From: Parietaria judaica
Taxonomy: Eukaryota > Streptophyta > Magnoliopsida > Rosales > Urticaceae
Assembly (NCBI GenBank): GCA_954871525.1
Contig: OX940863.1
Location: 41,712,501-41,776,500, forward strand
Direction of reading: 5' to 3'
DNA: 64,000 nt
A program made the position numbers and the translations under genes. The notes beneath the pieces are model-generated. The model searched no databases and was not told the origin of the DNA. It saw only the letters and a program-made list of their open reading frames with translations. The first letter of the stretch is position 1, and each line of letters starts with the position of its first letter. This document shows positions 35,301 to 49,293 of the stretch, piece after piece.

Positions 35301-38300
35301 CCATTTATAATAATACCACCCTAAAGAAGGTATAGCAACTCAAATTTCAACAAGAACGCATCGTATTTGCTCTTGTAAGATAATCAATTTTTAACACTTT
35401 TCGGTAAAGATTTTAACTCGTTCACGGCTTCATATAGAAACTAGGAGATAGTGCATCGCAATTTAGGGATTAAAATACGTTAATGTAATAATATTACATA
35501 TTATTAAGCATTTTTAAGTTCATTTTTTGTTTTAAATATCTTTTAATTAGAGTTCTTTCGCGTAAAATGGGAAAAAGACTCAGTTTTTTTTGGAGGACGC
35601 ATTAATTGTTGAAACTAGATTTTAAGAGAGCTCGAAAAACTTTCAATTCAAAAACAAACCCAATTTATAATAATACCACCCTAAAGAAGGTGTAGGAACT
35701 CAAATTATATCAAGAACGCATCGTATTTGCCCTCGTAAGAAAACCAATTTTTAACACTTTTCGTTAAAAGTTTTAACCCATTAACGGCTTGATATAGAAA
35801 CTAGGAGATAGCTCTTCACTGTTTAGGTATTAAAATATGTAAATGTGATACAATTACACATGATTAAGCATTTTGAAGTTCATTTGTTGTTTAAAATATC
35901 GTTTAATTAGGGTTCTTTCTCGGAAAATGGGAAAAAGACTCAGTTTTTTTTGGAGCACGCATTAATTGTTGAAACTGGATTTTAAGAGAGCTCCAAAAAC
36001 TTTAATTCCAAAACTAACCCCATTTATAATAATACCACCCTAAAGAAGGTCTAGCAACTCAAATTTCAACAAGAACGCATCGTATTTGCTCTTGTAAGAT
36101 AATCAATTTTTAACACTTTTCGGTAAAGATTTTAACTCGTTCACGGCTTCATATAGAAACTAGGAGATATTGCTTCGCAATTTAGGTATTAAAATAAGTT
36201 AATGTAATAATATTACATATTATTAAGCATTTTTAAGTTCATTTTTTGTTTTAAATAACTTTTAATTAGAGTTCTTTCGCGTAAAATGGGAAAAAGACTC
36301 CGTTTTTTTTGGAGGACGCATTAATTGTTGAAACTAGATTTTAAGAGAGCTCGAAAAACTTTCAATTAAAAAACAAACCCAATTTATAATAATACCACCC
36401 TAAATAAGGTCTAGGAACTCAAATTTCATCAAGAACGCATCGTATTTGCCCTCGTAAGAAAACCAATTTTTAACACTTTTCGTTAAAAGTTTTAACCCAT
36501 TAACGGCTTGATATAGAAACTAGGAGATAGCTTTTCACTGTTTAGGTATTAAAATATGTAAATGTGATACAATTACACATGGTTAAGCATTTTGAAGTTC
36601 ATTTGTTGTTTAAAATATCGTTTAATTAGGGTTCTTTCTCGGAAAATGGGAAAAAGACTCAGTTTTTTTTGGAGCACGCATTAATTGTTGAAAGTGGATT
36701 TTAAGAGAGCTCCAAAAACTTTAATTCCAAAACTAACCCCATTTATAATAATACCACCCTAAAGAAGGTCTAGCAACTCAAATTTCAACAAGAACGCATC
36801 GTATTTGCTCTTGTAAGATAATAGATTTTTAACACTTTTCGATAAAGATTTTAACTCGTTCACGGCTTCATATAGAAACTAGGATATATTGCTTCGCAAT
36901 TTAGGTATTAAAATAAGTTAATGTAATAATATTACATATTATTAAGCATTTTTAAGTTCATTTTTTGTTTTAAATAACTTTTAATTAGAGTTCTTTCGCG
37001 TAAAATGGGAAAAAGACTCCGTTTTTTTTGGAGGACGCATTAATTGTTGAAACTAGATTTTAAGAGAGCTCGAAAAACTTTCAATTAAAAAACAAACCCA
37101 ATTTATAATAATACCACCCTAAATAAGGTCTAGAAACTCAAATTTCATCAAGAACGCATCGTATTTGCCCTCGTAAGAAAACCAATTTTTAACACTTTTC
37201 GTTAAAAGTTTTAACCCATTAACGGCTTGATATAGAAACTAGGAGATAGCTTTTCACTGTTTAGGTATTAAAATATGTAAATGTGATACAATTACACATG
37301 GTTAAGCATTTTGAAGTTCATTTGTTGTTTAAAATATCGTTTAATTAGGGTTCTTTCTCGGAAAATGGGAAAAAGACTCAGTTTTTTTTGGAGCACGCAT
37401 TAATTGTTGAAAGTGGATTTTAAGAGAGCTCCAAAAACTTTAATTCCAAAACTAACCCCATTTATAATAATACCACCCTAAAGAAGGTCTAGCAACTCAA
37501 ATTTCAACAAGAACGCATCGTATTTGCTCTTGTAAGATAATCGATTTTTAACACTTTTCGGTAAAGATTTTAACTCGTTCACGGCTTCATATATAAACTA
37601 GGAGATAGTGCTTTGCAATTTAGGTATTAAAATAAGTTAATGTAATAATATTACATATTATTAAGCATTTTTAAGTTCATTTTTTGTTTTAAATATCTTT
37701 TAATTAGAGTTCTTTCGCGTAAAATGGGAAAAAGACTCCGTTTTTTTTGGAGGACGCATTAATTGTTGAAACTAGATTTTAAGAGAGCTCGATAAACTTT
37801 CAATTAAAAAACAAACCCAATTTATAATAATACCACCCTAAATAAGGTCTAGGAACTCAAATTTCATCAAGAACGAATCGTATTTGCCCTCGTAAGAAAA
37901 CCAATTTTTAACACTTTTCGTTAAAAGTTTTAACCCATTAACGGCTTGATATAGAAACTAGGAGATAGCTCTTCACTGTTTAGGTATTAAAATATGTAAA
38001 TGTGATACAAATACACATTATTAAGCATTTTGAAGTTTATTTGTTGTTTAAAATATCGTTTAATTAGGGTTCTTTCTCGGAAAATGGGAAAAAGACAGTT
38101 TTTTTTGGAGCACGCATTAATTGTTGAAACTGGATTTTAAGAGAGCTCCAAAAACTTTTAATTCCAAAACTAACCCCATTTATAATAATACCACCCTAAA
38201 GAAGGTCTAGCAACTCAAATTTCAACAAGAACGCATCGTATTTGCTCTTGTAAGATAATCAATTTTTAACACTTTTCGGTAAAGATTTTAACTCGTTCAC

Positions 38301-39585
38301 GGCTTCAAATAGAAACTAGGATATAGTGCTTCGCAATTTAAGGATTAAAATAAGTTAATGTAATAATATTACATATTATTAAGCATTTTTATGTTCAATT
38401 TTTGTTTTAAATATCTTTTAATTAGAGTTCTTTCGCGTAAAATGGGAAAAAGACTCAGTTTTTTTTGGAGGACGCATTAATTGTTGAAACTAGATTTTAA
38501 GAGAGCTCGAAAAACTTTCAATTAAAAAAAAAAACCCAATTTATAATAATACAACCCTAAAAAAGGTCTAGGAACTTAAATTTCATCAAGAACGCATCGT
38601 ATTTGCCCTCGTAAGAAAACCAATTTTTAACACTTTTCGTTAAAAGTTTTAACCCATTAACGGCTTGATATAAAAACTAGGAGATAGCTCTTCACTGTTT
38701 AGGTATTAAAATATGTAAATGTGATACAATTACACATGATTAAGAATTTTGAAGTTCATTTGTTGTTTAAAATATCGTTTAATTAGGGTTCTTTCTCGGA
38801 AAATGGGAAAAAGACTCAGTTTTTTTTGGAGCACGCATTAATTGTTGAAACTGGATTTTAAGAGAGCTCCAAAAACTTTTAATTCCAAAACTAACCCCAT
38901 TTATAATAATACCACCCTAAAGAAGGTATAGCAACTCAAATTTCAACAAGAACGCATCGTATTTGCTCTTGTAAGATAATCAATTTTTAACACTTTTCGG
39001 TAAAGATTTTAACTCGTTCACGGCTTCATATAGAAACTAGGAGATAGTGCATCGCAATTTAGGGATTAAAATACGTTAATGTAATAATATTACATATTAT
39101 TAAGCATTTTTAAGTTCATTTTTTGTTTTAAATATCTTTTAATTAGAGTTCTTTCGCGTAAAATGGGAAAAAGACTCAGTTTTTTTTGGAGGACGCATTA
39201 ATTGTTGAAACTAGATTTTAAGAGAGCTCGAAAAACTTTCAATTCAAAAACAAACCCAATTTATAATAATACCACCCTAAAGAAGGTGTAGGAACTCAAA
39301 TTATATCAAGAACGCATCGTATTTGCCCTCGTAAGAAAACCAATTTTTAACACTTTTCGTTAAAAGTTTTAACCCATTAACGGCTTGATATAGAAACTAG
39401 GAGATAGCTCTTCACTGTTTAGGTATTAAAATATGTAAATTTGATACAATTACACATGATTAAGCATTTTGAAGTTCATTTGTTGTTTAAAATATCGTTT
39501 AATTAGGGTTCTTTCTCAGAAAATGGGAAAAAGACTCAGTTTTTTTTGGAGCACGCATTAATTGTTGAAACTGGATTTTAAGAGA
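32394..39585. repeat. 3596-bp decamer HOR (five B-A dimers), two direct copies
   Basis: Copies are 32394-35989 and 35990-39585. Marks in order, copy one / copy two: GATATTGC with AAATAACTTTT in B (32394 / 35990); GAAAGTGGATTTT at the end of A (32753 / 36349); GATAATAGATT and TCGATAAAG in B (33113 / 36709); CATATATAAAC in B (33832 / 37428); GCTCGATAAAC and CGAATCG in A (34191 / 37787); TCAAATAGAAACTAGGATAT in B (34549 / 38145); ACAACCCTAAAAAAGG in A (34909 / 38505); GGTATAGCAAC and GTGCATCGC in B (35270 / 38866); GGTGTAGGAAC and ATTATATC in A (35630 / 39226). Differences are only a handful, so this is the clearest recent large duplication in the window. Confidence 0.94.
34491..34508. repeat. 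2-bp deletion marking one A monomer lineage
   Basis: The usual GGGAAAAAGACTCAG is reduced to GGGAAAAAGACAG, two bases shorter, making this A 358 bp. The same deletion occurs only in the other A monomers that start GCTCGATAAA (37787, 42103, 45699; deletion sites near 38095, 42412 and 46008). It is a clean tag for the decamer HOR family. Confidence 0.9.
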
Positions 39586-42102
39586 GCTCCAAAAACTTTA
39601 ATTCCAAAACTAACCCCATTTATAATAATACCACCCTAAAGAAGGTCTAGCAACTCAAATTTCAACAAGAACGCATCGTATTTGCTCTTGTAAGATAATC
39701 AATTTTTAACACTTTTCGGTAAAGATTTTAACTCGTTCACGGCTTCATATAGAAACTAGGAGATAGTGCTTCGCAATTTAGGTATTAAAATAAGTTAATG
39801 TAATAATATTACATATTATTAAGCATTTTTAAGTTCATTTTTTGTTTTAAATATCTTTTAATTAGAGTTCTTTCTCGTAAAATGGGAAAGAGACTCAGTT
39901 TTTTTTGGAGGACGCATTAATTGTTGAAACTAGATTTTAAGAGAGCTCGAAAAACTTTCAATTCAAAAACAAACATAATTTATAATAATACCACCCTAAA
40001 GAAGGTGTAGGAACTCAAATTATATCAAGAACGCATCGTATTTGCCCTCGTAAGAAAACCAATTTTTAACACTTTTCGTTAAAAGTTTTAACCCATTAAC
40101 GGCTTGATATAGAAACTAGGAGATAGCTCTTCACTGTTTAGGTATTAAAATATGTAAATGTGATACAATTACACATGATTAAGCATTTTGAAGTTCATTT
40201 GTTGTTTAAAATATCGTTTAATTAGGGTTCTTTCTCAGAAAATGGGAAAAAGACTCAGTTTTTTTTGGAGCACGCATTAATTGTTGAAACTGGATTTTAA
40301 GAGAGCTCCAAAAACTTTTAATTCCAAAACTAACCCCATTTATAATAATACCACCCTAAAGAAGGTATAGCAACTCAAATTTCAACAAGAACGCATCGTA
40401 TTTGCTCTTGTAAGATAATCAATTTTTAACACTTTTCGGTAAAGATTTTAACTCGTTCACGGCTTCATATAGAAACTAGGAGATAGTGCATCGCAATTTA
40501 GGGATTAAAATACGTTAATGTAATAATATTACATATTATTAAGCATTTTTAAGTTCATTTTTTGTTTTAAATATCTTTTAATTAGAGTTCTTTCGCGTAA
40601 AATGGGAAAAAGACTCAGTTTTTTTTGGAGGACGCATTAATTGTTGAAACTAGATTTTAAGAGAGCTCGAAAAACTTTCAATTCAAAAACAAACCCAATT
40701 TATAATAATACCACCCTAAAGAAGGTGTAGGAACTCAAATTATATCAAGAACGCATCGTATTTGCCCTCGTAAGAAAACCAATTTTTAACACTTTTCGTT
40801 AAAAGTTTTAACCCATTAACGGCTTGATATAGAAACTAGGAGATAGCTCTTCACTGTTTAGGTATTAAAATATGTAAATGTGATACAATTACACATGATT
40901 AAGCATTTTGAAGTTCATTTGTTGTTTAAAATATCGTTTAATTAGGGTTCTTTCTCAGAAAATGGGAAAAAGACTCAGTTTTTTTTGGAGCACGCATTAA
41001 TTGTTGAAACTGGATTTTAAGAGAGCTCCAAAAACTTTAATTCCAAAACTAACCCCATTTATAATAATACCACCCTAAAGAAGGTCTAGCAACTCAAATT
41101 TCAACAAGAACGCATCGTATTTGCTCTTGTAAGATAATCAATTTTTAACACTTTTCGGTAAAGATTTTAACTCGTTCACGGCTTCATATAGAAACTAGGA
41201 GATAGTGCTTCGCAATTTAGGTATTAAAATAAGTTAATGTAATAATATTACATATTATTAAGCATTTTTAAGTTCATTTTTTGTTTTAAATATCTTTTAA
41301 TTAGAGTTCTTTCTCGTAAAATGGGAAAGAGACTCAGTTTTTTTTGGAGGACGCATTAATTGTTGAAACTAGATTTTAAGAGAGCTCGAAAAACTTTCAA
41401 TTCAAAAACAAACATAATTTATAATAATACCACCCTAAAGAAGGTGTAGGAACTCAAATTATATCAAGAACGCATCGTATTTGCCCTCGTAAGAAAACCA
41501 ATTTTTAACACTTTTCGTTAAAAGTTTTAACCCATTAACGGCTTGATATAGAAACTAGGAGATAGCTCTTCACTGTTTAGGTATTAAAATATGTAAATGT
41601 GATACAATTACACATGATTAAGCATTTTGAAGTTCATTTTTTGTTTAAAATATCGTTTAATTAGGGTTCTTTCTCAGAAAATGGGAAAAAGACTCAGTTT
41701 TTTTTGGAGCACGCATTAATTGTTGAAACTGGATTTTAAGAGAGCTCCAAAAACTTTAATTCCAAAACTAACCCCATTTATAATAATACCACCCTAAAGA
41801 AGGTCTAGCAAGTCAAATTTCAACAAGAACGCATCGTATTTGCTCTTGTAAGATAATCAATTTTTAACACTTTTCGGTAAAGATTTTAACTCGTTCACGG
41901 CTTCATATAGAAACTAGGAGATAGTGCTTCGCAATTTAGGTATTAAAATAAGTTAATGTAATAATATTACATATTATTAAGCATTTTTAAGTTCATTTTT
42001 TGTTTTAAATATCTTTTAATTAGAGTTCTTTCGCGTAAAATGGGAAAAAGACTCCGTTTTTTTTGGAGGACGCATTAATTGTTGAAACTAGATTTTAAGA
42101 GA
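39586..42102. repeat. Dimer-expanded remainder of a 12-mer HOR variant
   Basis: Together with 37787-39585 this makes a 4316-bp 12-mer that begins with the GCTCGATAAA A monomer. Monomers: 39586 B, 39945 A (CAAACATAATTT), 40305 B (GGTATAGC, GTGCATCGC), 40665 A (GGTGTAGG), 41025 B (GGGAAAGAGAC), 41384 A (CAAACATAATTT), 41744 B (GCAAGTCAAA). Compared with the 3596-bp units at 34191 and 42103 the extra length is exactly 720 bp, one A-B dimer. Confidence 0.88.
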
Positions 42103-45100
42103 GCTCGATAAACTTTCAATTCAAAAACAAACCCAATTTATAATAATACCACCCTAAATAAGGTCTAGGAACTCAAATTTCATCAAGAACGAATCGTATT
42201 TGCCCTCGTAAGAAAACCAATTTTTAACACTTTTCGTTAAAAGTTTTAACCCATTAACGGCTTGATATAGAAACTAGGAGATAGCTCTTCACTGTTTAGG
42301 TATTAAAATATGTAAATGTGATACAAATACACATTATTAAGCATTTTGAAGTTTATTTGTTGTTTAAAATATCGTTTAATTAGGGTTGTTTCTCGGAAAA
42401 TGGGAAAAAGACAGTTTTTTTTGGAGCACGCATTAATTGTTGAAACTGGATTTTAAGAGAGCTCCAAAAACTTTTAATTCCAAAACTAACCCCATTTATA
42501 ATAATACCACCCTAAAGAAGGTCTAGCAACTCAAATTTCAACAAGAACGCATCGTATTTGCTCTTGTAAGATAATCAATTTTTAACACTTTTCGGTAAAG
42601 ATTTTAACTCGTTCACGGCTTCAAATAGAAACTAGGATATAGTGCTTCGCAATTTAAGGATTAAAATAAGTTAATGTAATAATATTACATATTATTAAGC
42701 ATTTTTATGTTCAATTTTTGTTTTAAATATCTTTTAATTAGAGTTCTTTCGCGTAAAATGGGAAAAAGACTCAGTTTTTTTTGGAGGACGCATTAATTGT
42801 TGAAACTAGATTTTAAGAGAGCTCGAAAAACTTTCAATTAAAAAAAAAACCCAATTTATAATAATACAACCCTAAAAAAGGTCTAGGAACTTAAATTTCA
42901 TCAAGAACGCATCGTATTTGCCCTCGTAAGAAAACCAATTTTTAACACTTTTCGTTAAAAGTTTTAACCCATTAACGGCTTGATATAAAAACTAGGAGAT
43001 AGCTCTTCACTGTTTAGGTATTAAAATATGTAAATGTGATACAATTACACATGATTAAGAATTTTGAAGTTCATTTGTTGTTTAAAATATCGTTTAATTA
43101 GGGTTCTTTCTCGGAAAATGGGAAAAAGACTCAGTTTTTTTTGGAGCACGCATTAATTGTTGAAACTGGATTTTAAGAGAGCTCCAAAAACTTTTAATTC
43201 CAAAACTAACCCCATTTATAATAATACCACCCTAAAGAAGGTATAGCAACTCAAATTTCAACAAGAACGCATCGTATTTGCTCTTGTAAGATAATCAATT
43301 TTTAACACTTTTCGGTAAAGATTTTAACTCGTTCACGGTTTCATTTAGAAACTAGGAGATAGTGCATCGCAATTTAGGGATTAAAATACGTTAATGTAAT
43401 AATATTACATATTATTAAGCATTTTTAAGTTCATTTTTTGTTTTAAATATCTTTTAATTAGAGTTCTTTCGCGTAAAATGGGAAAAAGACTCAGTTTTTT
43501 TTGGAGGACGCATTAATTGTTGAAACTAGATTTTAAGAGAGCTCGAAAAACTTTCAATTCAAAAACAAACCCAATTTATAATAATACCACCCTAAAGAAG
43601 GTGTAGGAACTCAAATTATATCAAGAACGCATCGTATTTGCCCTCGTAAGAAAACCAATTTTTAACACTTTTCGTTAAAAGTTTTAACCCATTAACGGCT
43701 TGATATAGAAACTAGGAGATAGCTCTTCACTGTTTAGGTATTAAAATATGTAAATGTGATACAATTACACATGATTAAGCATTTTGAAGTTCATTTGTTG
43801 TTTAAAATATCGTTTAATTAGGGTTCTTTCTCAGAAAATGGGAAAAAGACTCAGTTTTTTTTGGAGCACGCATTAATTGTTGAAACTGGATTTTAAGAGA
43901 GCTCCAAAAACTTTTAATTCCAAAACTAACCCCATTTATAATAATACCACCCTAAAGAAGGTATAGCAACTCAAATTTCAACAAGAACGCATCGTATTTG
44001 CTCTTGTAAGATAATCAATTTTTAACACTTTTCGGTAAAGATTTTAACTCGTTCACGGCTTCATATAGAAACTAGGAGATAGTGCATCGCAATTTAGGGA
44101 TTAAAATACGTTAATGTAATAATATTACATATTATTAAGCATTTTTAAGTTCATTTTTTGTTTTAAATATCTTTTAATTAGAGTTCTTTCGCGTAAAATG
44201 GGAAAAAGACTCAGTTTTTTTTGGAGGACGCATTAATTGTTGAAACTAGATTTTAAGAGAGCTCGAAAAACTTTCAATTCAAAAACAAACCCAATTTATA
44301 ATAATACCACCCTAAAGAAGGTGTAGGAACTCAAATTATATCAAGAACGCATCGTCTTTGCCCTCGTAAGAAAACCAATTTTTAACACTTTTCGTTAAAA
44401 GTTTTAACCCATTAACGGCTTGATATAGAAACTAGGAGATAGCTCTTCACTGTTTAGGTATTAAAATATGTAAATGTGATACAATTACACATGATTAAGC
44501 ATTTTGAAGTTCATTTGTTGTTTAAAATATCGTTTAATTAGGGTTCTTTCTCAGAAAATGGGAAAAAGACTCAGTTTTTTTTGGAGCACGCATTAATTGT
44601 TGAAACTGGATTTTAAGAGAGCTCCAAAAACTTTAATTCCAAAACTAACCCCATTTATAATAATACCACCCTAAAGAAGGTCTAGCAACTCAAATTTCAA
44701 CAAGAACGCATCGTATTTGCTCTTGTAAGATAATCAATTTTTAACACTTTTCGGTAAAGATTTTAACTCGTTCACGGCTTCATATAGAAACTAGGAGATA
44801 GTGCTTCGCAATTTAGGTATTAAAATAAGTTAATGTAATAATATTACATATTATTAAGCATTTTTAAGTTCATTTTTTGTTTTAAATATCTTTTAATTAG
44901 AGTTCTTTCTCGTAAAATGGGAAAGAGACTCAGTTTTTTTTGGAGGACGCATTAATTGTTGAAACTAGATTTTAAGAGAGCTCGAAAAACTTTCAATTCA
45001 AAAACAAACATAATTTATAATAATACCACCCTAAAGAAGGTATAGGAACTCAAATTATATCAAGAACGCATCGTATTTGCCCTCGTAAGAAAACCAATTT

Positions 45101-48100
45101 TTAACACTTTTCGTTAAAAGTTTTAACCCATTAACGGCTTGATATAGAAACTAGGAGATAGCTCTTCACTGTTTAGGTATTAAAATATGTAAATGTGATA
45201 CAATTACACATGATTAAGCATTTTGAAGTTCATTTGTTGTTTAAAATATCGTTTAATTAGGGTTCTTTCTCAGAAAATGGGAAAAAGACTCAGTTTTTTT
45301 TGGAGCACGCATTAATTGTTGAAACTGGATTTTAAGAGAGCTCCAAAAACTTTAATTCCAAAACTAACCCCATTTATAATAATACCACCCTAAAGAAGGT
45401 CTAGCAAGTCAAATTTCAACAAGAACGCATCGTATTTGCTCTTGTAAGATAATCAATTTTTAACACTTTTCGGTAAAGATTTTAACTCGTTCACGGCTTC
45501 ATATAGAAACTAGGAGATAGTGCTTCGCAATTTAGGTATTAAAATAAGTTAATGTAATAATATTACATATTATTAAGCATTTTTAAGTTCATTTTTTGTT
45601 TTAAATATCTTTTAATTAGAGTTCTTTCGCGTAAAATGGGAAAAAGACTCCGTTTTTTTTGGAGGACGCATTAATTGTTGAAACTAGATTTTAAGAGAGC
45701 TCGATAAACTTTCAATTCAAAAAAAAACCCAATTTATAATAATACCACCCTAAATAAGGTCTAGGAACTCAAATTTCATCAAGAACGAATCGTATTTGCC
45801 CTCGTAAGAAAACCAATTTTTAACACTTTTCGTTAAAAGTTTTAACCCATTAACGGCTTGATATAGAAACTAGGAGATAGCTCTTCACTGTTTAGGTATT
45901 AAAATATGTAAATGTGATACAAATACACATTATTAAGCATTTTGAAGTTTATTTGTTGTTTAAAATATCGTTTAATTAGGGTTCTTTCTCGGAAAATGGG
46001 AAAAAGACAGTTTTTTTTGGAGCACGCATTAATTGTTGAAACTGGATTTTAAGAGAGCTCCAAAAACTTTTAATTCCAAAACTAACCCCATTTATAATAA
46101 TACCACCCTAAAGAAGGTCTAGCAACTCAAATTTCAACAAGAACGCATCGTATTTGCTCTTGTAAGATAATCAATTTTTAACACTTTTCGGTAAAGATTT
46201 TAACTCGTTCACGGCTTCAAATAGAAACTAGGATATAGTGCTTCGCAATTTAAGGATTAAAATAAGTTAATGTAATAATATTACATATTATTAAGCATTT
46301 TTATGTTCAATTTTTGTTTTAAATATCTTTTAATTAGAGTTCTTTCGCGTAAAATGGGAAAAAGACTCAGTTTTTTTTGGAGGACGCATTAATTGTTGAA
46401 ACTAGATTTTAAGAGAGCTCGAAAAACCTTCAATTAAAAAAAAAACCCAATTTATAATAATACAACCCTAAAAAAGGTCTAGGAACTTAAATTTCATCAA
46501 GAACGCATCGTATTTGCCCTCGTAAGAAAACCAATTTTTAACACTTTTCGTTAAAAGTTTTAACCCATTAACGGCTTGATATAAAAACTAGGAGATAGCT
46601 CTTCACTGTTTAGGTATTAAAATATGTAAATGTGATACAATTACACATGATTAAGAATTTTGAAGTTCATTTGTTGTTTAAAATATCGTTTAATTAGGGT
46701 TCTTTCTCGGAAAATGGGAAAAAGACTCAGTTTTTTTTTGAGCACGCATTAATTGTTGAAACTGGATTTTAAGAGAGCTCCAAAAACTTTTAATTCCAAA
46801 ACTAACCCCATTTATAATAATACCACCCTAAAGAAGGTATAGCAACTCAAATTTCAACAAGAACGCATCGTATTTGCTCTTGTAAGATAATCAATTTTTA
46901 ACACTTTTCGGTAAAGATTTTAACTCGTTCACGGCTTCATATAGAAACTAGGAGATAGTGCATCGCAATTTAGGGATTAAAATACGTTAATGTAATAATA
47001 TTACATATTATTAAGCATTTTTAAGTTCATTTTTTGTTTTAAATATCTTTTAATTAGAGTTCTTTCGCGTAAAATGGGAAAAAGACTCAGTTTTTTTTGG
47101 AGGACGCATTAATTGTTGAAACTAGATTTTAAGAGAGCTCGAAAAACTTTCAATTCAAAAACAAACCCAATTTATAATAATACCACCCTAAAGAAGGTGT
47201 AGGAACTCAAATTATATCAAGAACGCATCGTATTTGCCCTCGTAAGAAAACCAATTTTTAACACTTTTCGTTAAAAGTTTTAACCCATTAACGGCTTGAT
47301 ATAGAAACTAGGAGATAGCTCTTCACTGTTTAGGTATTAAAATATGTAAATGTGATACAATTACACATGATTAAGCATTTTGAAGTTCATTTGTTGTTTA
47401 AAATATCGTTTAATTAGGGTTCTTTCTCAGAAAATGGGAAAAAGACTCAGTTTTTTTTGGAGCACGCATTAATTGTTGAAACTGGATTTTAAGAGAGCTC
47501 CAAAAACTTTAATTCCAAAACTAACCCCATTTATAATAATACCACCCTAAAGAAGGTCTAGCAACTCAAATTTCAACAAGAACGCATCGTATTTGCTCTT
47601 GTAAGATAATCAATTTTTAACACTTTTCGGTAAAGATTTTAACTCGTTCACGGCTTCATATAGAAACTAGGAGATAGTGCTTCGCAATTTAGGTATTAAA
47701 ATAAGTTAATGTAATAATATTACATATTATTAAGCATTTTTAAGTTCATTTTTTGTTTTAAATATCTTTTAATTAGAGTTCTTTCTCGTAAAATGGGAAA
47801 GAGACTCAGTTTTTTTTGGAGGACGCATTAATTGTTGAAACTAGATTTTAAGAGAGCTCGAAAAACTTTCAATTCAAAAACAAACATAATTTATAATAAT
47901 ACCACCCTAAAGAAGGTGTAGGAACTCAAATTATATCAAGAACGCATCGTATTTGCCCTCGTAAGAAAACCAATTTTTAACACTTTTCGTTAAAAGTTTT
48001 AACCCATTAACGGCTTGATATAGAAACTAGGAGATAGCTCTTCACTGTTTAGGTATTAAAATATGTAAATGTGATACAATTACACATGATTAAGCATTTT

Positions 48101-49293
48101 GAAGTTCATTTGTTGTTTAAAATATCGTTTAATTAGGGTTCTTTCTCAGAAAATGGGAAAAAGACTCAGTTTTTTTTGGAGCACGCATTAATTGTTGAAA
48201 CTGGATTTTAAGAGAGCTCCAAAAACTTTAATTCCAAAACTAACCCCATTTATAATAATACCACCCTAAAGAAGGTCTAGCAAGTCAAATTTCAACAAGA
48301 ACGCATCGTATTTGCTCTTGTAAGATAATCAATTTTTAACACTTTTCGGTAAAGATTTTAACTCGTTCACGGCTTCATATAGAAACTAGGAGATAGTGCT
48401 TCGCAATTTAGGTATTAAAATAAGTTAATGTAATAATATTACATATTATTAAGCATTTTTAAGTTCATTTTTTGTTTTAAATATCTTTTAATTAGAGTTC
48501 TTTCTCGTAAAATGGGAAAGAGACTCAGTTTTTTTTGGAGCACGCATTAATTGTTGAAACTAGATTTTAAGAGAGCTCGAAAAACTTTCAATTCAAAAAC
48601 AAACATAATTTATAATAATACCACCCTAAAGAAGGTGTAGGAACTCAAATTATATCAAGAACGCATCGTATTTGCCCTCGTAAGAAAACCAATTTTTAAC
48701 ACTTTTCGTTAAAAGTTTTAACCCATTAACGGCTTGATATAGAAACTAGGAGATAGCTCTTCACTGTTTAGGTATTAAAATATGTAAATGTGATACAATT
48801 ACACATGATTAAGCATTTTGAAGTTCATTTGTTGTTTAAAATATCGTTTAATTAGGGTTCTTTCTCAGAAAATGGGAAAAAGACTCAGTTTTTTTTGGAG
48901 CACGCATTAATTGTTGAAACTGGATTTTAAGAGAGCTCCAAAAACTTTAATTCCAAAACTAACCCCATTTATAATAATACCACCCTAAAGAAGGTCTAGC
49001 AAGTCAAATTTCAACAAGAACGCATCGTATTTGCTCTTGTAAGATAATCAATTTTTAACACTTTTCGGTAAAGATTTTAACTCGTTCACGGCTTCATATA
49101 GAAACTAGGAGATAGTGCTTCGCAATTTAGGTATTAAAATAAGTTAATGTAATAATATTACATATTATTAAGCATTTTTAAGTTCATTTTTTGTTTTAAA
49201 TATCTTTTAATTAGAGTTCTTTCGCGTAAAATGGGAAAGAGACTCAGTTTTTTTTGGAGGACGCATTAATTGTTGAAACTAGATTTTAAGAGA
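42103..49293. repeat. Two further decamer units of 3596 and 3595 bp
   Basis: Units are 42103-45698 and 45699-49293, each starting with the A that reads GCTCGATAAA and GAACGAATCG. Order of marks in the first: GCTCGATA A, AGGATAT B, ACAACCC A, GGTATAGC B, GGTGTAGG A, GGTATAGC B, GGTGTAGG A, GGGAAAGAGAC B, CATAATTT A, GCAAGTC B. The second ends with a doubled CATAATTT A plus GCAAGTC B (47856-48574, 48575-49293) instead of the doubled GTATAGC/GTGTAGG pair. The total stays ten monomers while the duplicated dimer differs. Confidence 0.9.
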
